Positions 28,980-37,048 of a stretch of 56,938 bases of DNA are shown here, piece by piece; within the stretch, counting starts at the first letter, position 1; each line of letters starts with the position of its first letter. The notes under the pieces are model-generated. The model made no database searches. It had not been told where the DNA came from and was given only the letters and a program-made list of their open reading frames with translations. The position numbers and the translations under genes were made by a program. The DNA is from a virus, in the IMG/VR virus record IMGVR_UViG_3300022602_000115, positions 1 to 56,938 of that record; one strand, given 5' to 3'.

Positions 28980-29785
28980 TTTCCAAATCCAAAAGGACAT
29001 TTACGTTTTTCGGCAGCATCTTCCGCATCCATTCTATCAAGAGCAGCTTTATCTTTCCAAAATCTAGCCCAGCGTCTTCCTGGTATGAAATTCGGATACA
29101 GAACACTCACTTGATTTTTTTTCATCCAATCATGATGATCAACAAGATGACATTTATATTCTACTTCATTTTCAGTCAATGGTGTAATATGAATTAAAGG
29201 AGTTCCTGCGCTCAATGTAAATGGATCAGCATCATTTCTTACCATAGCATTAACATTTGTTTGACATTGCCAATCATAGAAAGATACTCCTGGAGGAATA
29301 ATTATATCACGATTTAAATTGTTAAGATTCCAAAAAGCAGAATTCCATAAAAATTTAACACCTCTTTTTTCTTGTAGATTCCAAATTCCTATGAATTTAA
29401 TATGCGTATAATCATTTAAGATACCAACAAACTGTTGTCTTGGGTGTTCGTGTAATTTATCAGCATACCAAGGTTCAGTCATAGCCAAAGCACTCTTTCC
29501 TTCCAAATGTGTTTTTGGAGAAAATTTAATGTCTGTCCACATAGGAATTATTGCACCATGTTTATACAATTCATTAATGCCAGTACATTGTTTTATGGTT
29601 GGGGTGTTAATCTCAATATTTGTTTTAGGATCTCTAGGCACATCTTTTGTTACCCATGGGTCCATTTTTTTAATTATTTCTGGATAGTATCTGATAGCCT
29701 TTCTAATTTTAAAAAACTCGTAAGCTACATCAACATAAGTGAAACAATCAACAACAATTTTCGTTTTCTTGGTAAAGAATAACAT
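28976..29785 (-). CDS. conserved T4-like phage protein beside the halogenase, 269 aa
   Basis: TIKQCTGINELYKHGAIIPMW near residue 63-83 and FVGILNDYTHIKFIGIWNL-type strands; C-terminal KKNQVSVLYPNF. I recall similar proteins next to halogenase-like genes in marine phages; function unknown. Its stop overlaps the deaminase start. Confidence 0.65.
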   Translation of the reverse strand: MLFFTKKTKIVVDCFTYVDVAYEFFKIRKAIRYYPEIIKKMDPWVTKDVPRDPKTNIEINTPTIKQCTGINELYKHGAIIPMWTDIKFSPKTHLEGKSALAMTEPWYADKLHEHPRQQFVGILNDYTHIKFIGIWNLQEKRGVKFLWNSAFWNLNNLNRDIIIPPGVSFYDWQCQTNVNAMVRNDADPFTLSAGTPLIHITPLTENEVEYKCHLVDHHDWMKKNQVSVLYPNFIPGRRWARFWKDKAALDRMDAEDAAEKRKCPFGFGK

Positions 29786-29792
29786 AATTTCC

Positions 29793-30338
29793 TTAGATAT
29801 AATTAAAATTTAGAACAACTCTACGCAAAGTATTTACTGGTGATGTAGAAGAATGGTATGTTAATCCATCAAAAACAACAAGTTTGTTTTCTTCTGGAGT
29901 AATTGTTTTGTCGATTGTAACAATACCGTTTAAAGAGTTTTGATAATGGTCATATAACGAACCAAAAGATTTGTCAAATTTTTCTTTGTAAAAAATAGTA
30001 TCACCATCAGAATCGTTTAGGTATATTAAACCAGTTTTGTGTTCTTCTGTCATATCAACATGAGGGTTGCTTTTTACTTGCATATTTGATTTGGTATGCA
30101 TACCAAATCGAATTTTGTATATTTTAGTATAATTATTTTGGAGAGCACTGTTTATAACATCAATACAAGCAGTATAAACTGGTGATACACGCTTACCATT
30201 ATACCAAACAAGGTGCGCCCAGCTTAGATCAGTTCCATTTTCTAGTTCAACAAACCATGGAAAATTAGAATTGTCGAAACAGATATCTTTTAATTTTTTA
30301 AAAATATATGGATCAGAAGCATTATTTTTTATAATCAT
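29793..30338 (-). CDS. 2OG-Fe(II) oxygenase, NDSDGDT subgroup
   Basis: 181 aa; H93-x-D95 (PHVDMTE), YLNDSDGDTIFYKE, FDGLTYHSSTSP with H162, R172/R173. Fourth member of the subgroup; here adjacent to the halogenase block rather than the island. Confidence 0.9.
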   Translation of the reverse strand: MIIKNNASDPYIFKKLKDICFDNSNFPWFVELENGTDLSWAHLVWYNGKRVSPVYTACIDVINSALQNNYTKIYKIRFGMHTKSNMQVKSNPHVDMTEEHKTGLIYLNDSDGDTIFYKEKFDKSFGSLYDHYQNSLNGIVTIDKTITPEENKLVVFDGLTYHSSTSPVNTLRRVVLNFNYI

Positions 30339-30549
30339 TTTTTATTCTACTAATTACTTCAGCAGCTTCATGCATACCGTATTTTTCCATATCATCATCA
30401 AACAATTCTTCTTTTGCAAGTTGGATGTTGTTTAATATAATCATTGCTTCTTCATCAGTCATTGAGTTTAACATCATTTTAAACTCATCCTCTTCCAGAC
30501 TTAGAAGGAATAGAATGAAATCTCTATCATCATCCTCTAGATGTCTCAC
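30322..30549 (-). CDS. small acidic protein, 75 aa
   Basis: Helical and acidic (RHLEDDDRDFILFLLSLEED, FDDDMEKYG). Overlaps both neighbours by about 17-20 nt. Unrecognised. Confidence 0.65.
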   Translation of the reverse strand: MRHLEDDDRDFILFLLSLEEDEFKMMLNSMTDEEAMIILNNIQLAKEELFDDDMEKYGMHEAAEVISRIKNDYKK

Positions 30550-30967
30550 TGGCTTTTACCTTCTTTTCAAGAGGAGGAATGAACCCAGCATCAGTAACAA
30601 GTTTACGTGTAATCTTTGGGTATTTCTTATGAAGTGTTTGATCTTTTGTTGCAATTAAGATTTCTGCCTCAGAAGGATGAACACCTTCAAGCAAAGAGAT
30701 GAATAACGATTCACGCTTCAATGGTTTTAAATCTTCACGGCAAAAAACATACATACGACGCATCTCACCAAATAGATTTGTCGGTGTCATACCCAATGGT
30801 TCAGAAGCAGGTTTGTATGGAGGAGTGCCCTCAGGAAGAATCATTTTCTTTGCTGGGTCAAAAGCATACTCAAAGAGAATTCTTAGAACAGCATCATTTT
30901 TATAATTATCGATACACTTTGGGTCAGCTTGAATTTCATCAAGAATCTGAGTTACATATTTACGCAT
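30530..30967 (-). CDS. DUF6433 family protein, 145 aa
   Basis: Contains AFDPAKKMILPEGTPPYKPA, MTPTNLF and SLLEGVHPSEAEILIATKD, the conserved core of a T4-superfamily protein (DUF6433 as I recall). In T4-like phages it lies near replication genes; here directly downstream of the flap nuclease. Function unknown. Confidence 0.75.
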   Translation of the reverse strand: MRKYVTQILDEIQADPKCIDNYKNDAVLRILFEYAFDPAKKMILPEGTPPYKPASEPLGMTPTNLFGEMRRMYVFCREDLKPLKRESLFISLLEGVHPSEAEILIATKDQTLHKKYPKITRKLVTDAGFIPPLEKKVKASETSRG

Positions 30968-31860
30968 TAGAAGTCCTCTAGTTCATTCAGTAATAAACGG
31001 CATTGATGTTTCATTAGATAATTCATAATTGACATTTTATCGCCAGTTGGTTTACTACTTATATATGAAGTAACGATAGTTTCCTCAACATCAGGTGGAA
31101 TATTATCGAAATTTACAAGAACTGCATTGCGATGCCAGTTACGTTTCTCTTCATCGCTGCGACAAGCATCAATACCTTTCTCGATAAATTCAGCAAGTCG
31201 TTTTGCGCTCATAGGTTTTTGACGCTCGCCCTTCATAAAGACATCGTCTTTACTTAGAATATTCGGAACCCCATCGCCAGCGTCGCCTTTAACGATATGT
31301 TCAATGATGTATTCTTGAATCTCTTTCTTAGTTGCAGATACATACTTCTTCTGCATTGGAGACCACTGTTTTACAGTAGGATATACGTGCAGTTGTTTAA
31401 AATCTTTATCTGAAGAAAGAATCAAAACCTTTTGTGGTTCTTCAACCAATCCTTCTTGAACAAGTTCATTTTCTTGTGCATATTTTGTCAAAACAGCAAT
31501 AATATCATCTGCCTCGGCACGTTCAATGTGCATAACCTTATACGGAAAATGTTTTGCAAGATCATCACGCATTTCTGAAAGTGTGTCAAAAATTAAATTC
31601 CAATCAAGATCAGATTTCTCACGAGCTGCTTTACGCATACCTTTGTAGTGTTCAAAGTAATCTCTGCGCCAGTACTTACGCCCATCACAACAGATAACAA
31701 TCTGTCCATATTCTTTATCATACTTTTTCTTGTATGATTTAATTGTTGACAGAGTAACATGACGGATAAGGTTTTTAATCTCGGCTGGTGTTCCCTTTAA
31801 CTCTCGTTGGAAAGTTAGAATAGCACTTAACGCTACTTGTGAATAGTCAATTAGAATCAT
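30967..31860 (-). CDS. rnh: T4 RNase H-like 5' nuclease
   Basis: 297 aa PIN/FEN fold: MILIDYSQ with D5, VICCDGRKYWRRD, AEADDIIAVL (115-124), SSDKDFKQL (149-157) and GDAGDGVPN (192-200), the acidic metal ligands of the T4 Rnh family. Removes RNA primers and flaps at replication forks. Works with the primase at 45.4 kb. Confidence 0.9.
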   Translation of the reverse strand: MILIDYSQVALSAILTFQRELKGTPAEIKNLIRHVTLSTIKSYKKKYDKEYGQIVICCDGRKYWRRDYFEHYKGMRKAAREKSDLDWNLIFDTLSEMRDDLAKHFPYKVMHIERAEADDIIAVLTKYAQENELVQEGLVEEPQKVLILSSDKDFKQLHVYPTVKQWSPMQKKYVSATKKEIQEYIIEHIVKGDAGDGVPNILSKDDVFMKGERQKPMSAKRLAEFIEKGIDACRSDEEKRNWHRNAVLVNFDNIPPDVEETIVTSYISSKPTGDKMSIMNYLMKHQCRLLLNELEDF

Positions 31861-32522
31861 TGTTTAACTTTCATTTCTTTTGGTACTGGATGTTCAGCCA
31901 TGTTTAAAAATATTGAGTTACAATATCTTCCATTTGTGCTTAACGTGTTTGTAAGTTGGGATTCAATTTTTGTAACTTCATGGTATGTTGAACCAGTAAC
32001 AATAACAACTCTGTTATGTTTGAATTCTATCTCTGCAATTTTGTCAGAGTTGCAAGAGTATACTTTTAAATTACCACCAGTAAATTGTTTTGGTTCTTTA
32101 GAAAACCAATTTAAAACTGTAAATGTAGTCTGATCAGTATGTGGTTTATAGTAATCTGAATTCTCATAATAGGAAACTAGATGAGTTCTAGAATCACAAT
32201 GGTAAAGTATTTTATAAAATGTGCTGAATTCGTATAGTTTATTTCTAACTTCTTCTTTTAAGAAATTATCCATTGCATATTTTATCAATGCTGAATGTTT
32301 CCAATTTTTAAAAACTTCCTCTAAGAAAACACCACGCTTAGATGTAAACACCTCTCCAGTTTCGACATTAACAGAAGATCCAAGAGATTCTCCTTGGCTT
32401 AACATTACTGATGGTTTCGTTAACCATTGCAATTCAAGCATTATCTCTTTTAATTGATCTTCTGTATAAAAATTATCTATTACAACAGCATCTATACCGT
32501 CACCTACAAAATTAAATTCCAT
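31857..32522 (-). CDS. 2OG-Fe(II) oxygenase, prolyl-hydroxylase-like
   Basis: 221 aa; HTD with H128 and D130 (YYKPHTDQT), TGGNLKVY, RVVIVTGSTYHEV with H181, R199. Related in layout to phage P4H-type proteins. Sits between flap nuclease and the 32522 gene, overlapping both. Confidence 0.85.
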   Translation of the reverse strand: MEFNFVGDGIDAVVIDNFYTEDQLKEIMLELQWLTKPSVMLSQGESLGSSVNVETGEVFTSKRGVFLEEVFKNWKHSALIKYAMDNFLKEEVRNKLYEFSTFYKILYHCDSRTHLVSYYENSDYYKPHTDQTTFTVLNWFSKEPKQFTGGNLKVYSCNSDKIAEIEFKHNRVVIVTGSTYHEVTKIESQLTNTLSTNGRYCNSIFLNMAEHPVPKEMKVKQ

Positions 32523-33661
32523 TAAAATGCTCCGAGGATAATAGTTTCCTCATTAATACGACCATTCGGTTGAGAAGGTTTAGTAGTCAAAGATTTAATT
32601 GCAGCACCCAAAGCACGCTTACCCAAGGATAATCCCTTGAAGAACTCCTCTGGTTTACGAAGAGTAAACTGTTTAGATTCTTTGATATCAAACCCAATGA
32701 TGGTTGTTCCTTTAACAGATAGACTTCCACTTTCTGCTTTATAAACACCTACACGACGGTATTTAGTATTATAGAACCATACCTCTGTTGCTCCGACGCA
32801 GTTGCTTGGTTGAATAGATTTCAGATTCAACTCAGCAAACTCCTTGAGGTACTTCATCTTAGATGCAAGTTTAACAGGATTAACTGGTTTTGTTTTACGT
32901 GGCGCACGATTTGCCTTTGCAGTCTGAACCATTTGATTACAGTCAGAGATAATACCATCAACAAACTCAGCGAAACGCTTTAGTTCACGCTTGGTAAAAT
33001 TCGAGTAACCTTCTACAAGTTGCGCATCATCTCCTTCAAGTGCTTCTCTAAGTTCTTTGGAAGTACCTTGAAAGAGTTCTCCAATGCGTTTAGCAATCGG
33101 TCCTGCAACTTGATTCGCCAGCAAGTAATTTTTTGTTGAGAAGTCTGACTTGCAATCATTGAGAACAAAGTCATCAATCGCACCTTCAATCTCACCAGCA
33201 AGTTCATGCGCCTTATCTTCCATTCGTTGTTGAATTGAAATTACATTGGCTGGTAATGCAGCCTTAGCAGCATCGGCAAGTTTCTTATCTGCTTTGTCTT
33301 GGGATTTTTGACGAACATTCACTTGAGATACTAAAAATTCAATGCGTTCGTTTAGGAAGGTTTGTTCTTTTTCTTGGAGAACAGAACCAAGATCAATGAG
33401 TCTGGCTAGAATTCCAGCATGACGGAAATGATACTCATCAACCTTCAACAAAGATGCTGCGATCTTTTTATCAATCTTAGCGTAGTGACTGATGAACCAC
33501 TTCTTCTTATCTTTGTCATCATGGTTTGAGTTGTAGTAATTTAAAGCAACCAACAAATCTCGTTGATAGTTGTCTTCAGTCAATGCAAACTCAGAACCAC
33601 CCTTGGCAATTCGGTCTGCTTTTTCAATCAATTGTCGTTGCTTCAAATTAGTAGCCATCAT
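32522..33661 (-). CDS. conserved T4-like phage protein, 379 aa
   Basis: RBS GGAG upstream of ATGATG. Mostly helical with coiled-coil stretches; C-terminal part has EVWFYNTKYRRVGVYKAE and ALGAAIKSLTTKPSQPNGRINEETIILGAF, a pattern I recall from T4-like cyanophage hypotheticals. First gene after the promoter at 33682, leading the replication-gene run to 27010. Confidence 0.7.
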   Translation of the reverse strand: MMATNLKQRQLIEKADRIAKGGSEFALTEDNYQRDLLVALNYYNSNHDDKDKKKWFISHYAKIDKKIAASLLKVDEYHFRHAGILARLIDLGSVLQEKEQTFLNERIEFLVSQVNVRQKSQDKADKKLADAAKAALPANVISIQQRMEDKAHELAGEIEGAIDDFVLNDCKSDFSTKNYLLANQVAGPIAKRIGELFQGTSKELREALEGDDAQLVEGYSNFTKRELKRFAEFVDGIISDCNQMVQTAKANRAPRKTKPVNPVKLASKMKYLKEFAELNLKSIQPSNCVGATEVWFYNTKYRRVGVYKAESGSLSVKGTTIIGFDIKESKQFTLRKPEEFFKGLSLGKRALGAAIKSLTTKPSQPNGRINEETIILGAF

Positions 33662-33681
33662 TTTTCTCCATAATAAACATT

Positions 33682-33710
33682 ATTATACCTTACTTCTAAA
33701 TGAAAGTAAA
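33682..33710 (-). promoter_or_regulatory. sigma70-type promoter for the 33661 run
   Basis: TTTACT, 17 nt, TATAAT; near-identical to the promoter at 24510 over 30 bases. Confidence 0.8.
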
Positions 33711-33722
33711 GCATTATTTTCA

Positions 33723-33905
33723 TCAAAGGTAACCCATTACAATACCAACTGGCGCAACAAAGATCCCAACTACACGGAGAATAATCTCTCCAGTAATCGA
33801 ACCCATACCAGTGTGGTAGAGAATCACAATGTTATTGATCCATCCGTAGACAATTCCACATACAATGGCCAACCAAAAAACAACTGCAAATGTTTTATCA
33901 CTCAT
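33723..33905 (-). CDS. two-pass membrane protein, 60 aa
   Basis: Two hydrophobic segments (FAVVFWLAIVCGIVYGW and VVGIFVAPVGIVMGYL) joined by a short loop. ATGA overlap with the upstream gene. Holin- or inhibitor-like size; no assignment made. Confidence 0.6.
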   Translation of the reverse strand: MSDKTFAVVFWLAIVCGIVYGWINNIVILYHTGMGSITGEIILRVVGIFVAPVGIVMGYL

Positions 33906-34201
33906 AACATAAACTCCACTTTAGTTACGCTGTCCCAGCGGAAAGAACGCCATTCATTTTTTTCTGTGTCGAAAACTCGTACTGCGGATCCAGTAGCTTG
34001 GCTACCTTCTGATTTTGTTTTCGGTAGCTTTTCTGTTGGGATTCTTGACTCAACAAGGGTACATTGCATTGCTCGTTCTGTACCATCGGTTTTCGTGAAA
34101 GTAACGCACATATCTTTGACGTTGTCGTCATGTAGAACTCCTAGTGTCCAGGTTTTAAACTCTTCGAATTCTTTATCAGTTTTGAATACTGTCTGCATCA
34201 T
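33902..34201 (-). CDS. SH3-like WYL_2/DUF2693-type phage protein, 99 aa
   Basis: VTFTKTDGTERAMQCTLVESRIPTEK followed by ATGSAVRVFDTEKNEWRSFR and a closing strand VTKVEF is the layout of the Sm/SH3-like barrel family known in T4-like phages. Role unknown. Confidence 0.7.
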   Translation of the reverse strand: MMQTVFKTDKEFEEFKTWTLGVLHDDNVKDMCVTFTKTDGTERAMQCTLVESRIPTEKLPKTKSEGSQATGSAVRVFDTEKNEWRSFRWDSVTKVEFML

Positions 34202-34415
34202 ATCTCACTTTCTTCATATTTAAAATTAATGGAATAAACAAGTCATCGAACTCTTTTTGATTAAAAAAGAATTCATCAGTTGAAAACACATCACCATCGA
34301 CAAATTTTCTTTCAATTGTAAGGGCAACTAAATCTGTAGTTAGATTTGTTGTTACATTTACCTTTGTAGTAACTGCGCCCTGATTAACTGAATGCTCAAC
34401 TGTATAACGCTTCAT
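34176..34415 (-). CDS. hypothetical protein, 79 aa
   Basis: Start moved to ATG 34415 (AGGAAATC upstream), not 34469. Beta-rich N-terminal half, FFFNQKEFDDLFIPL helix later. Unrecognised. Confidence 0.65.
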   Translation of the reverse strand: MKRYTVEHSVNQGAVTTKVNVTTNLTTDLVALTIERKFVDGDVFSTDEFFFNQKEFDDLFIPLILNMKKVRYDADSIQN

Positions 34416-34524
34416 TTGATTTCCTATGCTTAGGTTTACGACTGTACTGAACCTTCGACTCCACAACACGCATACGGTATTTCGGAGTGCGCAAATCCTT
34501 GGCTACAAGGTTTTTTGGTTTCAT
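34396..34524 (-). CDS. small basic protein, leaderless layout, 42 aa
   Basis: ATG at 34524 comes 6 nt after TATAAT; no RBS. MKPKNLVAKDLRTPKYRMRV is a plan I recall from small basic phage proteins, which supports it as real. Ends 20 nt into the next gene. Confidence 0.6.
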   Translation of the reverse strand: MKPKNLVAKDLRTPKYRMRVVESKVQYSRKPKHRKSNEALYS

Positions 34525-34530
34525 AGGTAT

Positions 34531-34559
34531 ATTATACTTCATCTTTCATTGCAAAGCAA
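34531..34559 (-). promoter_or_regulatory. promoter TTGCTT-17-TATAAT, leaderless layout
   Basis: TTTGCTTTGCAA in the -35 region is shared with the primase promoter at 46394. The -10 is followed by ATACCT and the ATG. Confidence 0.7.
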
Positions 34560-34770
34560 ATTTGCTTAAAACTTCTTTGGCTTCCTTAAATTCATTCATG
34601 TCTTCTTCCATTGATTCTGCAACAACCATTTGTTGTAGAACATCGATCAAACGCTGTGTTCGTCTGTCATGGGTATTATACCATTGCATAAAATCTTCAT
34701 ATGTGTCAAGTTCCCACATCTCATCGAGCAAACGCACTTGACGCTTAGACAAACCAGTAATTTGAATCAT
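34546..34770 (-). CDS. hypothetical protein, 74 aa
   Basis: Helical (QVRLLDEMWELDTYEDFMQW, ADESMEEDMNEF-like acidic tail). Of a type common in T4-like phages near MazG-like genes. Its 3' end contains the next promoter. Confidence 0.65.
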   Translation of the reverse strand: MIQITGLSKRQVRLLDEMWELDTYEDFMQWYNTHDRRTQRLIDVLQQMVVAESMEEDMNEFKEAKEVLSKFALQ

Positions 34771-35066
34771 ACAGTTTCCTTAAAAATTCCAGACCATGTC
34801 ATAAGTTTGTTCAGTTTCTCATTCTTTGCAGCTAACACTGCTGATTCACTGACAATACCATTATCAATCAGAAGATCAATCATACACATTAAATCACCGA
34901 TTTCTTCTTCCAGATGTTCACGATTGGTTTCACCCTTATGAGTGTCTTCCATACCGAAACGAAACACTTTACTGATCGCCTGAGTAACCTCGGCACATTC
35001 TTCCTGCGTAATCAACAGGATTTCGCGATTAACTTCATTGATTTCACGCATTTTCAAAAACTTCAT
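34767..35066 (-). CDS. MazG-like NTP pyrophosphohydrolase, 99 aa
   Basis: Start at ATG 35066 (AAAGG upstream) instead of GTG 35075. EECAEVTQAISKVFRFG then EHLEEEIGDLMCMIDLLI are the ExxE and ExxD metal helices of the all-alpha NTP-PPase superfamily. Could degrade ppGpp-like or non-canonical nucleotides during infection. Confidence 0.8.
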   Translation of the reverse strand: MKFLKMREINEVNREILLITQEECAEVTQAISKVFRFGMEDTHKGETNREHLEEEIGDLMCMIDLLIDNGIVSESAVLAAKNEKLNKLMTWSGIFKETV

Positions 35067-35223
35067 TTCTTGCACCTTTCATAATATTTTCCCATCTTTC
35101 TTCAACTACTGTGTTGACCATTTCAACTGGGCAACCGACAGCATTGGCAATCTCATCGATCATGAACCTAGTGTTATCCAGATAATGATTGATTTCAGCA
35201 TTCAGTTCAGACATCTTACTCAT
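35044..35223 (-). CDS. hypothetical protein, 59 aa
   Basis: The frame reaches 35451, but ATG 35223 has AAAGG 7 nt upstream and follows the promoter at 35258. Small helical protein (RFMIDEIANAVGCPVEMVNTVVE), possibly HTH-like. Confidence 0.65.
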   Translation of the reverse strand: MSKMSELNAEINHYLDNTRFMIDEIANAVGCPVEMVNTVVEERWENIMKGARNEVFENA

Positions 35224-35257
35224 TTGGGAACCTTTCTTTATCAAACTCAACAGGGTT

Positions 35258-35285
35258 ATTATACGCTGATTGTAGTAAATGTCAA
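35258..35285 (-). promoter_or_regulatory. consensus sigma70 promoter
   Basis: TTGACA, 16 nt, TATAAT, about 35 nt upstream of the 35223 start. Confidence 0.85.
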
Positions 35286-35296
35286 GTAAAAATGTG

Positions 35297-35322
35297 AAAA
35301 ACCCTACCAAAAGTAGGGTTTT
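35297..35322 (-). terminator. Rho-independent terminator
   Basis: AAAACCCTAC-5 nt-GTAGGGTTTTTC on the minus strand: 10-bp stem and T run, ending the unit from the right. Confidence 0.8.
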
Positions 35323-35344
35323 GCAAAAAAGTAAACCTTTTCTA

Positions 35345-35560
35345 TTACATAATATGAGAACCGAACACTGGATCAACAAACTTTTCTTGAAACATTCGGT
35401 CCAGTTTTCTTCCCAAAGAAGGATGCAAAACCAGCAACATTTGAAAAACAATCACCAACATCAAAGTTGATAATAGTATGACTGCAGATAAGATAGGTAT
35501 AGTTATGAATGCAAGAACCCATGCCATAATTTGACATAATTTAAGAAGAAACTTGATCAC
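35345..35560 (-). CDS. membrane protein, 71 aa
   Basis: One long or two close transmembrane segments (LCQIMAWVLAFITIPILSAV and LLSTLMLVIVFQMLLVL), then a basic tail. Unknown. Confidence 0.6.
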   Translation of the reverse strand: MIKFLLKLCQIMAWVLAFITIPILSAVILLSTLMLVIVFQMLLVLHPSLGRKLDRMFQEKFVDPVFGSHIM

Positions 35561-35562
35561 AT

Positions 35563-36207
35563 TTATCTTTCTATCAATTCGTTTATAAATTGCAGCAAAA
35601 CTTTATGCTGCGATCCTTGGTGATACTTTCCCTGCATCCAACTGTAACTCTCATACCAGAATTCTTGACTTTCTGGATGACAACCGATTAATCCGATGTT
35701 CTTTTGCATAATTGCCATCGGTAATCCAGATTCAGAATATGTTGCAACTGTTTCATAGTTGCCCTCGCCAACGTAGGTTGGTCCATCATAAAAAAACATA
35801 TGATCTTCTTGACCATTAAATGTTACCATCATATTTTTAGCATGGGGTCTTCTGGTTTTTGATTCTGGTTGTTTTATGTATTGAACAACATCGATACCAT
35901 CAAGAAGATTGAAATAACTTTTACCTGCCCAATATGCACCCATACATATTCCAAGATATTTTCCACCCTTACGAACAAATTTCTTTACACTCTTAGCATT
36001 ATACTTCATCAATTGATCGAAGGAATCGGCATCACCGATTCCTCCTGGAATAATAATCATATCAACATCATCAAAGAAGTTGTATTCAACTTCACTTTTT
36101 GAGAATATTTTTAATTTGTAGTTATCTTGCAGTGTGCTTATAACACCATTACAACTTTGCACTGAACACTTTGGATCATATACAAATAAAGCAACGGTAT
36201 GTTTCAT
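35563..36207 (-). CDS. class I glutamine amidotransferase-like (BPL_N type), 214 aa
   Basis: Start at ATG 36207 overlaps the preceding stop. VDMIIIPGGIGDAD, nucleophile elbow GICMGAYWAG (Cys) and GCHPES with the catalytic His-Glu-like pair; YVGEGNYETVATYS. Resembles the N-terminal domain of biotin-protein ligase (BPL_N) rather than a true glutaminase. Reaction unknown. Confidence 0.7.
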   Translation of the reverse strand: MKHTVALFVYDPKCSVQSCNGVISTLQDNYKLKIFSKSEVEYNFFDDVDMIIIPGGIGDADSFDQLMKYNAKSVKKFVRKGGKYLGICMGAYWAGKSYFNLLDGIDVVQYIKQPESKTRRPHAKNMMVTFNGQEDHMFFYDGPTYVGEGNYETVATYSESGLPMAIMQKNIGLIGCHPESQEFWYESYSWMQGKYHQGSQHKVLLQFINELIER

Positions 36208-36326
36208 AATGTATGTCCATTCCAAAGCCAAGTTGCCAAAAGTATTACCCAAAGTATTCTGAGTATATCATCAAGAAATCTTTCTGCGTGATCTAACCAT
36301 GTTTTCTTTTTATTTTCGGTAGTCAT
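36204..36326 (-). CDS. membrane microprotein, 40 aa
   Basis: ATG 36326 to TGA overlapping the amidotransferase-like start. Basic N-terminus, then ILRILWVILLATWLW helix. Supported by packing. Confidence 0.5.
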   Translation of the reverse strand: MTTENKKKTWLDHAERFLDDILRILWVILLATWLWNGHTL

Positions 36327-36444
36327 GTTGTACTTCTTGTTTCTCAATTGCTGGAACATCAATATACTTGTCCCAAACTACCTGACCACTATTCCAACCG
36401 AAAACTGTTATAAACCCAATAGCCAAATACTCTAATATAAACAT
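36310..36444 (-). CDS. membrane microprotein, 44 aa
   Basis: ATG 36444 to TAA 36310, overlapping the next by 17 nt. N-terminal hydrophobic helix (FILEYLAIGFITVFGW), soluble C-terminus. Confidence 0.5.
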   Translation of the reverse strand: MFILEYLAIGFITVFGWNSGQVVWDKYIDVPAIEKQEVQHDYRK

Positions 36445-36459
36445 AACAAAACCTAATTG

Positions 36460-36693
36460 TTATAATAACTGACTTGCTAAAAATTGTGCAGATTCAACAA
36501 TAAATCTCATTGCTTCTTCATCAGTTGCTAATTCTTGTGCTGCTTGAACTTCGGCAATTTGTCTTAATAAGAATGTATATTCATCATTAGTGTAATTACC
36601 TGCTTCGTATTGCTCGCGGATAACCAATAGTTGATTGGCCAGTGGTGCTGCTGGTCCACCTAATCCTGCAGCTTCTCTTAAATTCTCTAACAT
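36460..36693 (-). CDS. conserved small phage protein, 77 aa
   Basis: ATG 36693 with GGGAAG upstream, overlapping the lipoprotein stop. Helical, MLENLREAAGLGGPAAPLAN then QYEAGNYTNDEYTFLLRQIA. I recall similar proteins in T4-like marine phages; unknown role. Confidence 0.65.
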   Translation of the reverse strand: MLENLREAAGLGGPAAPLANQLLVIREQYEAGNYTNDEYTFLLRQIAEVQAAQELATDEEAMRFIVESAQFLASQLL

Positions 36694-37028
36694 TATCTTC
36701 CCTTCCATGCATCAGCGACAACGTCAATACGTGTCTTGTTAATTGTTAAGATCGATTCACAAAATAATTTACTATTGGAACTCTTTGCTTTTGCGATGGC
36801 TTCTTCAAGTTCAGATATAGACTGCGCCTGAGGATCGCCTCTTAAAGTAGCATATACGTTTAAATGATGTATTTTGGCTTGAGCATCTTCCCAATTTTTA
36901 TCATCGCATGTCAAACTATCAACTGCAATTTTAGTTTCAACCAAGTCATCGAACAACGCTGGGTCATGGGCACGTGGCATCAAGGAACACCCAGATAATA
37001 GTACTGCAATTAGAATTAATTTTCTCAT
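36693..37028 (-). CDS. putative lipoprotein, 111 aa
   Basis: Start ATG 37028. MRKLILIAVLLSGCSLMP has a lipobox (LSGC). Remainder helical. Likely anchored in the inner or outer membrane facing the periplasm. Confidence 0.7.
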   Translation of the reverse strand: MRKLILIAVLLSGCSLMPRAHDPALFDDLVETKIAVDSLTCDDKNWEDAQAKIHHLNVYATLRGDPQAQSISELEEAIAKAKSSNSKLFCESILTINKTRIDVVADAWKGR

Positions 37029-37048
37029 ATATTCACCTTTCGTTCTAT

